A stretch of DNA of 64,000 nucleotides, from NCBI GenBank assembly GCA_019188255.1, contig JAETXT010000005.1, positions 5,456,001 through 5,520,000 on the forward strand, read 5' to 3'. Of the stretch, positions 38,512-50,944 are shown piece by piece. A program made the position numbers and the translations under genes. Positions within the stretch are counted from its first letter, which is position 1, and each line of letters opens with the position of its first letter. The stretch comes from Verticillium longisporum. Taxonomy: Eukaryota; Ascomycota; Sordariomycetes; Glomerellales; Plectosphaerellaceae. The notes beneath the pieces are model-generated. The model was given only the letters and a program-made list of their open reading frames with translations. It was not told the origin of the DNA and did not search any database.

Positions 38512-39682
38512 ATGAGCCAGTTTGCAGCGGATCCGTCAACGATGGCGACAGTCACAGCCCAACCCAGTGGCATGCTCGCACCATCACATTGGGTCGACAC
38601 GGCACCACAAGCCGAGGTGAGTGGCCGCACGAGACGCATCTTCTCGGGGAAGAGCGAAATGACGCCGACATGGATAGCTGACGGGCAGCTGCACAGGACG
38701 AAGGCAATCGGGAGGCAACAGTCGAGGACGACGACTCCGCGTTCATGGACGAAGGCGCAAGCTCGAGCGCCTCCATCAGTTCTAGCATCCTACAGTACCG
38801 CGTTATTAACGGTCGGACGTACCATTCCGACCGTGGTGACGCGACATACTGGGCATCGAACGACGACCAGCAGAACGAGTCACTTGACATCCTGCACCAC
38901 CTCTCTTACCTGTCGATGGACGGCAAACTCCATCTTGCGCCGCTGAAGAAAAAGTCGGTCAAAAGTGTCTTGGATGTTGGCACAGGCACAGGCATCTGGG
39001 CCATTGACTTTGCCGACGAGAATCCCAGCAGCGAGGTCATGGGCACCGATATCTCCCCGATCCAACCCTCCTGGGTGCCACCAAACCTTCGATTTGAAAT
39101 TGAGGACTTCACCAAAGCCTGGAGCTTTGCTGAGAACTCCTTCGACTACGTCCACATGCGATACCTGTTCGGCAGTGTCACAGACTGGTATGAGCTTTTC
39201 AGACAGTCGTGCCGCGTCTGCCAACCAGGCGGATGGGTCGAGAGCTACGAGGGCTCAGCCATGTGCTACAGCGACGACGGCACTCTCAAACATGACAGCG
39301 CCATGGCTGAATGGGGCAAGTTCTTCATCGAGGGTGGGAAAAAGCTGGGGCGCGTCTTCACACCGATCCCGGACAGCCTTCAGAGAAAGGGCTTGAGGCG
39401 GCCGGGTTTGTGGATATTACCTCGTCAACGATGAAGATTCCTGTGGGAGGCTGGCCAAGGGACGAGAAGCTGAAGGAGATTGGTCGTTTCGCGCAGCTGA
39501 CGCTCGAGTCGGACGTCGAGGGCTACGTGTCTTTCATGGCTGGTCTGCTTGAGGGATGGACTCAACAGCAGATATTGATGTACTGTGCTCAGTTCAGGCG
39601 TGAGCTGAAGGCGAGAAAAACGCACGGCTACTACCTACAACGTGTGGTGTATGCACGGAAGCCTGAGACGTCAACGGCTTAG
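38512..39682 (+). CDS. SAM-dependent methyltransferase (LaeA/TAM-like), with an apparent frameshift
   Basis: Class I methyltransferase of the large fungal group that includes the secondary-metabolism regulator LaeA. Exons are 38512-38616 and 38697-39682, about 363 residues. The SAM-binding motif VLDVGTGTGIWAIDFAD begins near residue 126, followed by GTDISPIQPSWVPPN, FDYVHMRYLFGS and PGGWVESYE. Upstream, YHSDRGDATYWASNDDQQ and LHHLSYLSMDGKLHLAP match the family N-terminus. Near 39380-39386 the frame breaks; one added base rejoins it at KGLEAAGFVDIT and the C-terminus follows to ETSTA. The protein need not be LaeA itself; these genes form big families with varied substrates. Confidence 0.88.
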
Positions 39683-42024
39683 TTCCCTTGCCTGCTGGTA
39701 GGCATTGTTGCCTCTGGGGGATATAATGGTGAAGTGCCTGGACATGAGTCAATGCACCTTACAAAGGTAGCGAAATTTGACATTTTGAAAGATGCTCTAT
39801 ATTCCTTCCTGGTGCATTTGAGAACAAGGCGTGGCATTGTTCGTCCTAGGATACTAGATTTTGATCTACAGCTGGTAGATCAGATGCAGCATGGTTGGTG
39901 CGAGGCACAGCCGCTCGCCGGATCATCAATTTGGAGCGATCTTCTTCCCCAGACAAACTGACGACGCGGGAACGGCCCGGCTCCGCGGTGATCTTGAGTC
40001 GCGCAAGAAACATCTCACCCCAATTGTTGAAATCTGACACAGGTCAATCGCCTCAGTATTACAAGTAAACACATCTTACCTACCTATGATGAATCTCATG
40101 CGGACACCCCAATTGGCGGACGGCTGAGCGTCCTAAATCGCGAGCTGTTTGTTGCTGAAGGAGCTCAAACCATGACGCCATCGAGCTTCATTATGGTTGA
40201 TTTTGACTTTCTGAGTTGATTAACCTTAATTTAGGTGCGTCCTGCACCTCAGCCACAAATACCATTGCACCGGGTGCTACGGTAGTTCAGACAACAGGAC
40301 CTGAGGTAGATACTTGAAAGATGACGAAGATGCTCGACAATGGGATCGCACAAAGTTTGTCTTCGGCCACGACGAGATCGATTCTCCCAAGGTGGGTTCG
40401 CACTCACCTCGAATGGGGCCGTGTGTCCTTGTCAGGGGTGGCCTGGCAGCTGGAGTTCTGGCAAGCGGAATCGCGCCGAGGTTGGTTTTGGGACGATCAT
40501 GCACTTGGGCCAACGAACCACATGGGAGCGATCCATCAAACGGCTGAAAAGACAATTTCAGCGAGCCATGGAAAACATTTTCTATTGCCTGGGATTGGAG
40601 TCTCCTGGTGGACGCACCGCCGTTTCGCTACAGGCGTCGTTTAGTAGTCTGTTTCGCAATGAAATGAAGGGCATGAGAACAAGGGAAATTGCAAGTCGTT
40701 TCCGTGTGGGCGGCGTTCACCTCCCCCTCACCAGTGAAGTTATTGCTGACCATTGGTCCCTCACTCCAATTACACGACGACCGACTTCGGACTCGTATTA
40801 CAGGTCGTTGTTTGCTGTGACACAGCAATTCGGTGCGAAGTATCAATTACGAATACCAAGTGCCGACGAGAGAACTTGGCCAATGGCATTGTACAGTTCG
40901 CTACACTTACGCATGGGGACCCTGTCATGCGCCGTTGAGTGATTCTAGGCGCGCGACGATCAGGCCCATTTGCAGTCAATCGCCTCCCGCGATTTGAGTC
41001 ACCTGCTTCGCTGGATGAGAAAGGGGAAAAGAGGCACGGACGGGATAGGGACTAATTCGTGCAAGGCTGCCACACCGCTGGCTTATCTTTTTCCAGAATA
41101 GGCGGGTGTTTGCCAGAGCGAGTGATTTACGACGAGTTCGCTCTCGTCGGCGAGCTCCGACCCCCTTTAAACTATCACGACCTGGGTCACTTGCCGGCGG
41201 CAACGTGACAGAGCATGGCCACTCGAGCTGCCAAGCCGTCATGGCTCCTCGGAGAAGATGGGGGCGAAGAACAACTCCCGTTCCCCCGCGATGCAGCCGG
41301 AGCCTCCAGTGACCTGAGATATCTGATCCTCGAATGTAGCTCAATCTATGCCTTGGCTCCTTTAGGAAGCTTGTTTTCCAGAACGGCGCTTGTTTCGGGT
41401 GATGTACATTAAAGGTGCAGGCGATGTGCCTGGAAGAGGCAATTGGTAGGATATCACGGCACGCTTGGGTCGCCGACTACGGGGGCGCACGACTCGTGAG
41501 GCCTTTGACCAAGGCAGCGGGTTCCTGGCCTTACCCGCCCTCCATCCGCAATTTCCTTGATGTTGAGTGCTCTCTGCTCACCACCGTCCGTTCTTGAGGT
41601 GTGCCCGACGCCAGGACCGGCACTTAAAACCTCTACCGGCGGGGGACCTTCTCTTCTAATGCTTAGCGCCGGACCGCCTCCGCACCTCTGCCGGATAACC
41701 AATCCAACCCTGGTCGTATACAACTCAATCGATCTCTTATCCGGGGTGGAACTTGGCTGCATTTGGCATGTGGTAAAAGATGTGGCTCTCGACGCCATAC
41801 GCCAGCATGGAGACGTATCAAGTGACCGAATAGGTCGGTTCTCGATATGACTACTATCGTCAACTCAAGCAATGGGGACGCAGAGGGTGTTCGAGAGAGC
41901 AGATATAAAGAGGAGACGAGTGGCGCAACTGGTATAGGTCTTTGCTCTCATCATCCAACTCATCATCACCTTATCGCTTCTCTGTCCAGACTCAGTCTTC
42001 GCCTCTCGAGTTTCAATCGTCACC
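39683..42024. other. 2.3-kb noncoding region
   Basis: Three overlapping frames at 40314-40942 in all plus frames have no domain and are probably chance. No tRNA or repeat is seen. The last 150 bp form the M43 protease promoter. Confidence 0.5.
41904..41910 (+). promoter_or_regulatory. TATA box of the M43 protease gene
   Basis: TATAAAG lies 115 bp before the ATG at 42025, followed by a pyrimidine-rich leader, which is typical of strongly transcribed secreted-protein genes in filamentous fungi. Confidence 0.6.
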
Positions 42025-43005
42025 ATGCTTTTCAAGAGCCTCTTCGTTGCCGCCGCCACGGCTGTCGGTGTTTCCGGCCATGTCGCTCGGGAAGCCCCCA
42101 GGAACTTCGGCTGTGGTACTCACGAGCCCTCCGCCGAGCACGTTGGCATGTCCAAGGTCCTCGCTGCCCAGGAGGCTCGCGTTCTCGAGTCTGGCAACCT
42201 GACCGCTCGCGCCACCATCAACGTCAACGTCTACTTCCACGTTGTCGCTGCCTCTCAGACCGTGGCCAACGGCTACCTGACTGTAAGTCTGACAGAACAA
42301 CGTTCATCTGAATAGAGGTGCTTACACTCTCCACAGGACAAGATGGTCTCGGACCAGATCGCCGTTCTCAACCAGGACTTCGCCCCCCACGACGTTGCCT
42401 TCAGGCTGGCTGGTACAGACCGCACGGTCAACACCGGCTGGGCTCGTGACAGCAACGAGATCGCCATGAAGCGCGCGCTCCGCAAGGGCACCTACAAGGA
42501 CCTCAACCTCTACACCCAAGTCACCCTCGTCGACAACGCCCTGGGCTACGCCTACTTCCCCACCTCTGGCGCCACCAGCGGCAGCACCACCTTCATCCGC
42601 GATGGTGTCTCGATCAAGGCCCAGACCGTCCCCGGCGGCACCCAGGCCGGCTTCAACCTCGGCAAGACCGGCACCCACGAGGTCGGCCACTGGCTCGGTC
42701 TCTACCACACCTTCCAGGGCGGCTGCACCGGCTCCGGCGACCAGGTCTCCGACACCCCCGCTCAGGCCAGCTTCAGCAGCGGCTGCCCTATCGGCCGTGA
42801 CTCCTGCCCCGGCCAGGCTGGCCTTGACCCCATCCACAACTACATGGACTACTCTGACGAGTAAGTGCTGAAGAGCTCTCTTCCCCCCAAAGCCCATCAG
42901 ACAGACCAGCTTGCTAACATGATTGACCACAGCTCTTGCTACGAGGAGTTCACCCCTGGCCAGGATGCTCGCATCCACAGCTTCTGGACCACCTACCGTG
43001 CTTAA
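42025..43005 (+). CDS. Secreted metalloprotease, M43B (pappalysin-type)
   Basis: Extracellular zinc metalloprotease. Exons are 42025-42282, 42337-42860 and 42933-43005, giving 284 residues. A signal peptide (MLFKSLFVAAATAVGVSGH) and short propeptide are followed by the catalytic domain. The zinc motif HEVGHWLGLYH is at about residues 200-210, and the Met-turn NYMDYSDD straddles intron 2. Cys residues (GGCTGSGD, SSGCPIG, DSCPG, DDSCYEEF) should form the disulfides seen in fungal Mep1-like enzymes. Both introns have consensus GTAAGT donors. The frame is intact. Family membership is firm; the natural substrate is not known. Confidence 0.96.
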
Positions 43006-43466
43006 ATGGAGAGTTGAAACACTCTCATGAGCGGAAGAACCCAAAAAGTCTATTCGATGGGATGTTGCGATCGAGGCGTTAGGTTGTGATGTGGCATCAG
43101 TTCGGGAGTAACTGCATGTATTGGCGGCTTGTAGCATGTACTGGTGGCTTATAGCATTGGCGGTTTGTTGCTTTGGGCGAGGAGTTCAAGACTTTTATGT
43201 TTGTGAGTCTTGTTGTAGTAGTGATGACGACGATGATGACGAATTGACAATCCGAGATGGAATGTCACGAATGAAACTCTTGGATTCATGGCGAGATTGT
43301 TTTTGCATTGGCCCTGTTGTAGTGATTCAAAACCACCGCGGCCATGTTGCCGTGAACAAGAAGTTGTAGACTTCAACTAGAGCACTAATCACACGCACCA
43401 GAGTTGTGGGATGGGAGGTTTGACGTAGTGTTGTCAAGAGTCAACATACACCACTTGGATGATCAA

Positions 43467-43508
43467 CGAGTTTACAACAAGTTTACAACAAGTCTACAAC
43501 AAGTCTAC
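43467..43508. repeat. Short tandem repeat, about four copies of TTACAACAAGT-type units
   Basis: Four adjoining 11-nt units vary between GTTTACAACAA and GTCTACAACAA. The repeat lies about 0.5 kb downstream of the M43 gene in noncoding DNA. No function is evident. Confidence 0.8.
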
Positions 43509-45592
43509 AGCACCAGCGTGAAAACTACGATTTTACTTGCTGTGAAGATGATTTCTTCTGAACGCCAACCATAGCGTCAGTTCTGGTACCTGTCAGGGTC
43601 TCCAATCTTCATTGAGTGAGGACGAGTACACCGTGGCGCTTGATTGAAGGCTTAAGGATGACAAAGGCCTCGGAAGACGCAAGTCGTCGGCCTTTGCATC
43701 ACGACATTCTCTCTATCCGTACTGCCTTATTTGTTCGGAGCTGCATGCCTGCATACGGGGACAACCTCAAAGATTAGCAGCTTCAAGGAAACATGCTTGA
43801 GTGTTCTGTGCAGGAGGTCTGACTGGCCTTAATGGGAGAAGATATGCTACGAAGAGGCAAAGAAGACCGTTTGAAAAAACCTGGCTACTACAGGGAAGAC
43901 GAGAAACTCTCCGCTTATTGCTTCCATTATCTTCTAAAACAGGTGAACATCAAAGATACTATGCGTTTGGCCGACAATCGTGGAACACATGATTCGAGTC
44001 ATGGTTGCACACGAGCTGTTCTTCTTGACAAGTCAAATCGAAGCTTTGTGGCTAATGGTTTGCAAGGTCTTGGCTGTAAGTGGCAAAACGTTGCACTCGA
44101 ACGAGAAACTCAAAACTGATCAAGACCTGAACAGTACGCGCCACCAATTCGTGATGAACCCTCGCACAAAAGTGCAGCTGTGGTTCATTTACGTCTCTAT
44201 TGGCTGCCGATCAACAACTGGAGAGATCGTCTCGAGGTGCAGTGAACGAATGAATAAGGAGATCGACGGTCTCACTCCTCGGGTCGATCTGCCAGATCGG
44301 CACTGATAAGCTCCTTACTTGCCAAAGCTTGAATGCCATGCTGGTGAGTGGGTGTCGAGCGATGATCACTTGCAAACTATTGAACTCGAGCAACAAGGTC
44401 AGGATGTTTGCCACAATAGTTGGACAAACCTCCACGAGCGTTCCTTCCATCCTTCTCAGAGATGTCCACTCTCAATGAAAAAAGAAGAATGGGTTTTCAC
44501 TAGTCAGCAAAGAAAATATATGGAGCATTGCTACCCGAAGACTGAAGAACGAAGATAGCGACGCGTGGAACGTTGACCCGAGAAACGGGTGAAGTATTAA
44601 GGATCTACCATGGCTCATCAGCTCGGGGCTGCCGAACTGCCGCCTCAAACAAGCTAATTATCGTCACAATCCAGCAGATATAGGATGAAGAGCGGCGGCA
44701 TGGTACTCATATGGACTGGCTGGAGTGTACGCTCCGTCGGCAGCTGGGGCTCCATCGTGGGGAAAGCCAGCCACCAACGGCATTCACGGTCCGGTAATTC
44801 CTTTCGAGCTGTGACACCACGCCTCTCCGAGTATCTGGCTTGTGTATCAGCCGATATGTGCGGCGATAAGTTATCTTGAGTATCACGCAGGGACGGAAGG
44901 CCTGCCGCACCATCAGTGAGGCACCGCAATCCGGCTGAGAGTTGCCGCTGCGAAGCCAACGACGACGCAAATTCTGGGCTTCGGAAATCGAGATTCCACG
45001 ATGAGAGCCACATGGGTCGACACTGCGAGCCAATGGAGGCGGAAGCCTGTAAATGAATGCCCGTGTACCAATGCAGCGGCCCATGTTGTGATTGAGTTCC
45101 GGCCCCGAAGAGGAACAGTCTGTTCAGCCATAACCCTGCAATCTTACGTTGACAGAGGCAAGACAATGAGGCAGGCTGCGAGGGACGGAGATCCGTTCCA
45201 CAGATAAACAAGCATCAGTTCAAGGGTATCGCGCTGGCTGACGCCGGGCTGGTCGCCGTTCCAGAGGGCCGTCACCTGATCGTCGGCCGGGCATGGGTGC
45301 CCAAAGGGGGAATGCAGCGGATGATCAAATCCGGCTCCCTTTCGGGCCAAGTTCAGGGCGCATCAAGGTGGGGTCAAGCTTGAGCTTGCTAGATTGAAGT
45401 TAGTATGGAGGGTTGGATCGACCAAGCAAGGCGTTCAGTCTCCAAGTCATGGCAATGTGACGACGTGCCGGTTCCGGGTCTGGACTACTCGATGCTTAGA
45501 TTGGTCAAGCTCGCTGTCAGAGGCCGCGTCTGCACATCAAGTGGTGGACGAATATATTACAGCAGAGCCCCTGTCCTGCGCCCAGGTCTGGG

Positions 45593-45626
45593 CATCGCCT
45601 CTTGGCATGCCATCGCCTCTTGGCAT
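45593..45626. repeat. Direct repeat of CATCGCCTCTTGGCAT, two copies
   Basis: Two identical 16-nt copies at 45593-45608 and 45611-45626 are separated by GC. They lie in noncoding DNA upstream of the cellulase gene. Confidence 0.8.
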
Positions 45627-45827
45627 TTTCCCTTCTCGGCGTTGTATGCTCCGGAGAGCAGAATTAGGGGATTATCTCCTCGCCCGCCTGGTCCAAGCGA
45701 CGACGACAGCGACGACAACCGAGCAAAACGCCCGACAGAGTTTGACGCACATACCACGCAGAGAAGGGGACTGACTGGAGAGATCGGCCACAGGAGCGTC
45801 CTCGGCGGTTCAAGCATTTTTCCGTCA

Positions 45828-45865
45828 TGACAAGGCGACTGGGCAGTGACAAGGCGACTGGGCAG
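45828..45865. repeat. Perfect 19-bp tandem duplication
   Basis: Two identical units beginning TGACAAGGCGACTGGGCAG abut at 45828-45846 and 45847-45865. The copies carry no differences, so the duplication is young or constrained. Confidence 0.85.
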
Positions 45866-46424
45866 TGTTGGCAAGGGTCCACAGACACGAGGAGACCCAT
45901 GGCATTTGCGATTCTCCATTACCCGTCTTGAGCTCCATCCTCATACGGCTTGCCCCGGCGTCGCCACATGTGGCTACCCAGGTACCCAGGGCAACTCTAA
46001 AGACACCTCTCCCCGTTTTGGGGTGCCCGTTTCTGGACTGCGAGGAAGGTTATGTGAGAAGAAGGGGTCGATGCAACACGTGGGAGTGTAAGTCTATCGC
46101 TCGAAGGGATGACCCGGATCGACGAGACGGCGTCTGCGAGCATGAGATCCTACCTCGCCTACAGACGTGTGTGACCATCGAGGCACTTCACCCACAGTCT
46201 GTCCAGGACCTGGACCCATGGTCAGTCATCCGGGAACCGACAGGTCGAGCCGCAAGAAGATTGGAGAAATTGGCGCGAACCAGCTCTCGTGACCCGTTGA
46301 ACTGGGGAAACCGGCTCGCCTGGGGGTAGCTACCGGCCCACACATGAGGGGCAAAGCACTATGGGTTTGCGGATGAAGATTCCTGCGAGCCGCTGAGGCC
46401 ACGACGGGCCGTGGCTGGGTCAAG

Positions 46425-46692
46425 CTGGGGGTGTGAATCGCGGGGAAACACCACGATGTCATCTGGGCTCTTCTCCTTACAGAGCGGCACCCCGGAGCGC
46501 CCCCTCACATGTTTACCCCTGACGGGACAGGAACAAGCCTGTGCGGCTCACGGAGGGGCGGCCGGGGGGAGGCAAACTCACGAGATGCTCGGATGGCCAC
46601 TCTCCGCCGCGAGGCAAAAGTGGCGACTGACTGGAACGCGTCGAAAGCGGCGAGATGAGCGGCATGTTGCACTTGATCATCGTGATATAAAG
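46425..46692 (+). promoter_or_regulatory. GH7 promoter with CreA-type sites and TATA box
   Basis: CTGGGG at 46425-46430 and GCGGGG at 46440-46445 match the SYGGRG consensus of the carbon-catabolite repressor CreA; further G-rich motifs occur near 46553-46570. TATAAAG is at 46686-46692, 139 bp before the ATG, followed by a CT-rich leader. Glucose repression is expected for this enzyme class; binding here is inferred from motif only. Confidence 0.5.
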
Positions 46693-46830
46693 AAGGACGG
46701 AAATCCGGCACCATCATCACTCTTTTTCCCTCCTCTCATCCTCATCCTCAGTCTCTCAACCACATCCAACAATCGTCAACTCCAACAACTCTCCTCCTCT
46801 CCTCCATCTCCCACCACTCCAACCGTCACA

Positions 46831-48408
46831 ATGAAGACTGCGATTCTCAGTGGCCTCTCCCTGCTGGCCGTGGCCATGGCCCAGCAGGTCGGCACCGAGG
46901 AGCCCGAGGTTCACCCCAAGATCACCTGGAAGCGCTGCACGGGCAGGAACGGCAGCAAGTGTCCTACCGTCAACGGTGAAATCGACATCGACGCCAACTG
47001 GCGTTGGGCCCACAACGTCAGCGGCTACCAGAACTGCTTCCAGGGCAACGACTGGACCGCTCTCTGCACCGGCGACGAGGACTGCGCCAAGAACTGCGCC
47101 GTCGAGGGTGCCAACTACGGCGCCACCTACGGTGTCTCGACCAGCGGCGATGCCCTCACCCTGAAGTTCGTCACCCAGCACAACTTTGGCACCAACATTG
47201 GCTCGCGTACCTACCTCATGGAGAACGAGTCCAAGTACCAGATGTTCACCCTGAACAACAACGAGCTGGCCTTCGACGTCGACCTGTCGACCATCCCCTG
47301 CGGCATGAACTCGGCCCTCTACCTCGTCCCCATGAAGTCCGATGGTGGTCTCTCTGACGAGCCCAACAACAAGGCTGGTGCCAAGTACGGTACCGGTTAC
47401 TGTGACGCTCAGTGCGCCCGTGACCTGAAGTTCATCAACGGCAAGGGCAACATTGTCGGCTGGGAGCCCTCGCCCACCGATGACAACGCCGGTGTTGGTG
47501 CCATGGGATCTTGCTGCGCCGAGATCGACATCTGGGAGTCCAACCGCGAGTCGTTCGCCTTCACCCCCACGCCTGCAAGAACAACAGCTACCACGTCTGC
47601 ACCGACACCAGCTGCGGTGGTACCTACTCCGAGGACCGCTACGGCGGTGGCTGCGACGCCAACGGCTGCGACTACAACCCTTACCGCCTCGGCAACACCG
47701 AGTTCTACGGCACGGGCAAGACCGTTGACACGCGCTCCAAGTTCACCGTCATCTCTCGCTTCCGTGACAACGTCTCCGAGCAGGTCTTCATCCAGAACGG
47801 CAACGTCATCCTTCCCCCCAAGCCCACTCTCACCGGCCTGACCCAGTTCAACGCCGCCATCACTCCCGAGTTCTGCACGGCCTACCCCACCATCTTCGGT
47901 GACCGCAACCGCCACGACGAGATTGGCGGACACACTCAGCTCAACGCTGCCTACCGCCTGCCCATGGTCCTCGTCCTGTCCGTCTGGGCCGACCACTTCG
48001 CTAACATGCTCTGGCTCGACTCCATCTACCCCCTGAGCGCCGTGGCGAGCCCGGTGTCGCCCGTGGCCGCTGCCCCGAGACCGGCCGCACTCCCGCCGAT
48101 GTCATCCGCAACCACCCCAACGCCTCCGTCACCTGGTCCAACATCCGCTTCGGTCCCATCGGCTCCACCCACAACACCTCCGGCGCCGTCAGCCCCCGGT
48201 CACCCCTCCCAGCTCGACCACTCGCCCCGTCACTCCCCCTACCACCACCACCCGCGTCGCTCGTCCCCCCACCACCACCGCCTCCAACGGCGCCCCGACC
48301 GCGCCCAACTGGGGGCAGTGCGGTGGCGCGGGCTGGACCGGCCCCTCCGTCTGCGCCACCGGCTCTACCTGCCAGGCCCAGAACCAGTGGTACTCTCAGT
48401 GCCTGTAA
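46831..48408 (+). CDS. GH7 cellobiohydrolase with CBM1, three apparent frameshifts
   Basis: Secreted processive cellulase that releases cellobiose from cellulose chain ends. Intronless; about 526 residues when the frame is followed through. A signal peptide ([19 protein letters not shown]) precedes the catalytic domain ([16 protein letters not shown]). The catalytic EIDIWE has E231, D233 and E236, and [20 protein letters not shown] is typical of the family. A Ser/Thr/Pro linker leads to a C-terminal cellulose-binding module ([15 protein letters not shown], then NQWYSQCL). The frame breaks three times, at C5 runs 47564-47568, 48029-48033 and 48193-48197; one extra C in each restores the whole. 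Cellobiohydrolase rather than endoglucanase is preferred on length and architecture. Confidence 0.92.
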
Positions 48409-49580
48409 GCGGCTCGCCGCGCGCGCCTCTTCCTGCTGAAGAAGCGGTCCGGGGCTGGGTGTCTGGTCCTCCGCCTCTCGCGCCCCCTCCCCTCCTTCCC
48501 CTCCTCTTTCTCCTCCCCCTCCGGCTCTGGGGCGCGCCGCCCCCGGGCGGCGCCGGCGTGAGCCCGGCGGCGAGGTAGCGGGAGCGCGAGACGGTGGCCT
48601 CCTTCCGGTCCCCTGACATGACGATGATGATGGGGAGATACGAGTTGAAAATGCACATATCTTTGGTTGTGGTTTCTTGCACATATATAACTTTCTTGCA
48701 CATGTACCTTCGCTTTAGGTTCGAGTATATACTGGTTGCCTACTACTTACTTGCTCACTGTGACTGTTTGCGTCTTGCTTGTGACTATGACTTTGCAATC
48801 CGGATTTCATGTAGCATTCTCTGACGATACTATTAACTAACTTGATATGAAAAGGACTGAAACGCAAAGGCATATCATTTTACCAAGAATTAGTACATAC
48901 TGCTACAAAACCCTTGCAACAATCAGTAGTTAGTCATTTGTGGGCGTGGGTTCGTTTGCAATACAAGTCCCCAGCAGCATAGAGTTGCCTTCATACAATG
49001 TAACACCGTCATCACAATGTCGAGCGCCTACCAGAGGCAGAAGAAGTTAGCGACATTCTAGTTTCATTCCTCTCGGTGGAATATCATCTATCAGGCCATT
49101 CGGTGTTCTTGCGAGGAAATTGCCCTGCTCGTAGCATTGTTGATACGTTCCAATCGATTCCTGAACATACACTCAAGTCGTGTGAGATGAATGACCACTT
49201 AGTCGATGCTGGAGTGTGCATTGCCCCAACATATTCACTATGACGAACATGGTGTTTGTGGATTGAGAGAGGGTCACCTTCCGTAATATCTGCCATGCAT
49301 ACATGGCAAGAGCTGTTGATGAATATGTCTTACAGCAGGCTCATGCCTTGCTTCCCATTCAACTGCGTACTATCCTCTGTTTCCACGCCAGATCAAGATA
49401 GCCCATCAAAGGTTCGTCGTGCTTCTGACCTCCTTTTCTACATCTACACACCATCCTTGCTGTGGAAGTGTTATCACAACATCACGATCTACATTCAAAA
49501 CTGTGCATCACTCTGCCAGTTCTCGAACACATACACATAGACAATATCGCCTCTCAAACGAACACGACCAGCAATTCACA
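48409..49580. other. Intergenic region
   Basis: GH7 3' flank, GC-rich to about 48600 and then AT-richer. No supported gene, repeat or RNA. Confidence 0.5.
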
Positions 49581-50473
49581 ATGGCGAATTTTCGCAAGCC
49601 CAACATGGGATCGTAGGTTTCCGCGATGCAGTGGCTTCTCACATGCAATGGGCAGGCCTCTGAAAGACCATGCTGACGCCTGCCAGGGTCCTCAAATCTC
49701 CCATTGTTCTCTTCAAGATCGGTCTCGAGCACGAAGAGTTTCGAGTGCATGAATGCATTCTGCTCCCTCTTTCACCACAAATACGTGAGAATATCACAGC
49801 AGGAGGCGAAGGTAACGTCGTAGATAAGTTCCTCTGGGAGGACGTGGAACCTACGACTTTCGCAGACCTCGTCGAGTTTGCCTACGGAACCGACTACACG
49901 ACCGACATTTTCCCCGAACACGCCAACGATGGCAACGATGACGACATCTACAATCTCAAGGAGTGGATTGACAGCTGGACAGGCAAAAAGGGCGCGATCT
50001 ACCATCACGGTCTTCGTTTCGTCGAGAGCCGCCACGACACCCCTGAGGGGTACTTTCCTGGTGATCAGGACGCCGAGCACAAGCCCATCAACAAGACAAA
50101 ATGCTCGACCACCATCTTCCGACACATAAAGCTGTACGCCCTGGCCAAGCGGTGCGAAATTCAGAGCCTCGAGGACATCTGCCTCTACAAGTTGCGCAAC
50201 TGCCTCGTACGCCTGCCTTGGGAGTTTTACGACGAAGACTTTATCCTCAAGGCGACCCGGTACATCTGGGCGAACACGCCAGAGGGAGAGCGCAGCTTGC
50301 TTCGCAGAATTTGGATTGATTTCATCCTTTGTGATCTGGACTGCCTGATCGATGGCAGGCTCGAAGACCCGATCCGATGCATCAAGAACTTCGGCTCCGA
50401 GTTCCTGCTCGCTGTGCCCCCCGGATACTGGCAAGAGCTCCAGAGTGTGCGGGAGCAGAGAGCTAAGAAGTAG
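49581..50473 (+). CDS. BTB/POZ-like domain protein
   Basis: Exons are 49581-49612 and 49687-50473, giving 272 residues. After MANFRKPNMGS comes a BTB-like segment: PIVLFKIGLEHEEFRVHECI, PLSPQIRENI, then TFADLVEFAYGTDYTTDI. The C-terminal half has a helical region with HIKLYALAKRCEIQSLEDICLY, the usual extension after BTB in fungal proteins. These are commonly protein-interaction modules, sometimes Cul3 adaptors; no partner can be named. The intron donor GTAGGT is slightly weak but keeps phase. Confidence 0.85.
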
Positions 50474-50944
50474 ACAGCCGAGTGCGGGGCACCCTGCATT
50501 CGGATACCGGCCTGAAGTTGGGACGAGACGAAACCGATCTGGGGCGTTCGAGACATGGGACGACTGAACAGGGATCATGACACTTTCATGGTGATCGCTA
50601 TTTTCGGAGGGGATATGGACACGCCTGGTAAAGGGTTCTTTGCTTCGCCTGTTTTCCGGGAGCTTCCGAAGGTGTTGCATCCCGTGAGTGAGCACGACAT
50701 GCGCTCGGCATTATGGGCGGCTGCCCGTAACCTAGGCAGTCCTCATATACCTATTCCTGACAGCAAGGACTTTATTGTTGCTGTATTAGCTATTACGTAT
50801 TGGTGCAAGTGGCACCCGCAATGCAGACTCAACAAAGAAGGAGCACGTTGAGTGATGATGATAGTAGAAAAGTCTCTGTAAAAGTGTAGTGGCATAACTA
50901 AAATCTGCCTCACATGCAAACCACTCGATGGCGCTTGCATGCAT
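50474..50944. other. Convergent intergenic region
   Basis: Lies between the BTB gene (+) and the MFS gene (-). A 98-codon frame at 50555-50851 lacks domains and sits where 3' UTRs are expected. Confidence 0.45.

Larger units (their letters stand above)
43006..46830. other. 3.8-kb noncoding region between protease and cellulase genes
   Basis: Overlapping frames at 43800-44560 and 44650-45210 have no domains. Short tandem repeats are listed separately. The last few hundred bases form the GH7 promoter. Confidence 0.5.

Noticed and set aside
40314..40942. Three overlapping plus-strand frames of 77-200 codons
   Set aside because: Overlap in all frames, no domain, no splice pattern.
44654..45211. 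185-codon minus frame in the protease/cellulase gap
   Set aside because: Low-information composition, no motif, overlapped by plus-strand frames.
50555..50851. 98-codon plus frame after the BTB gene
   Set aside because: No domain; lies where converging 3' UTRs are expected.
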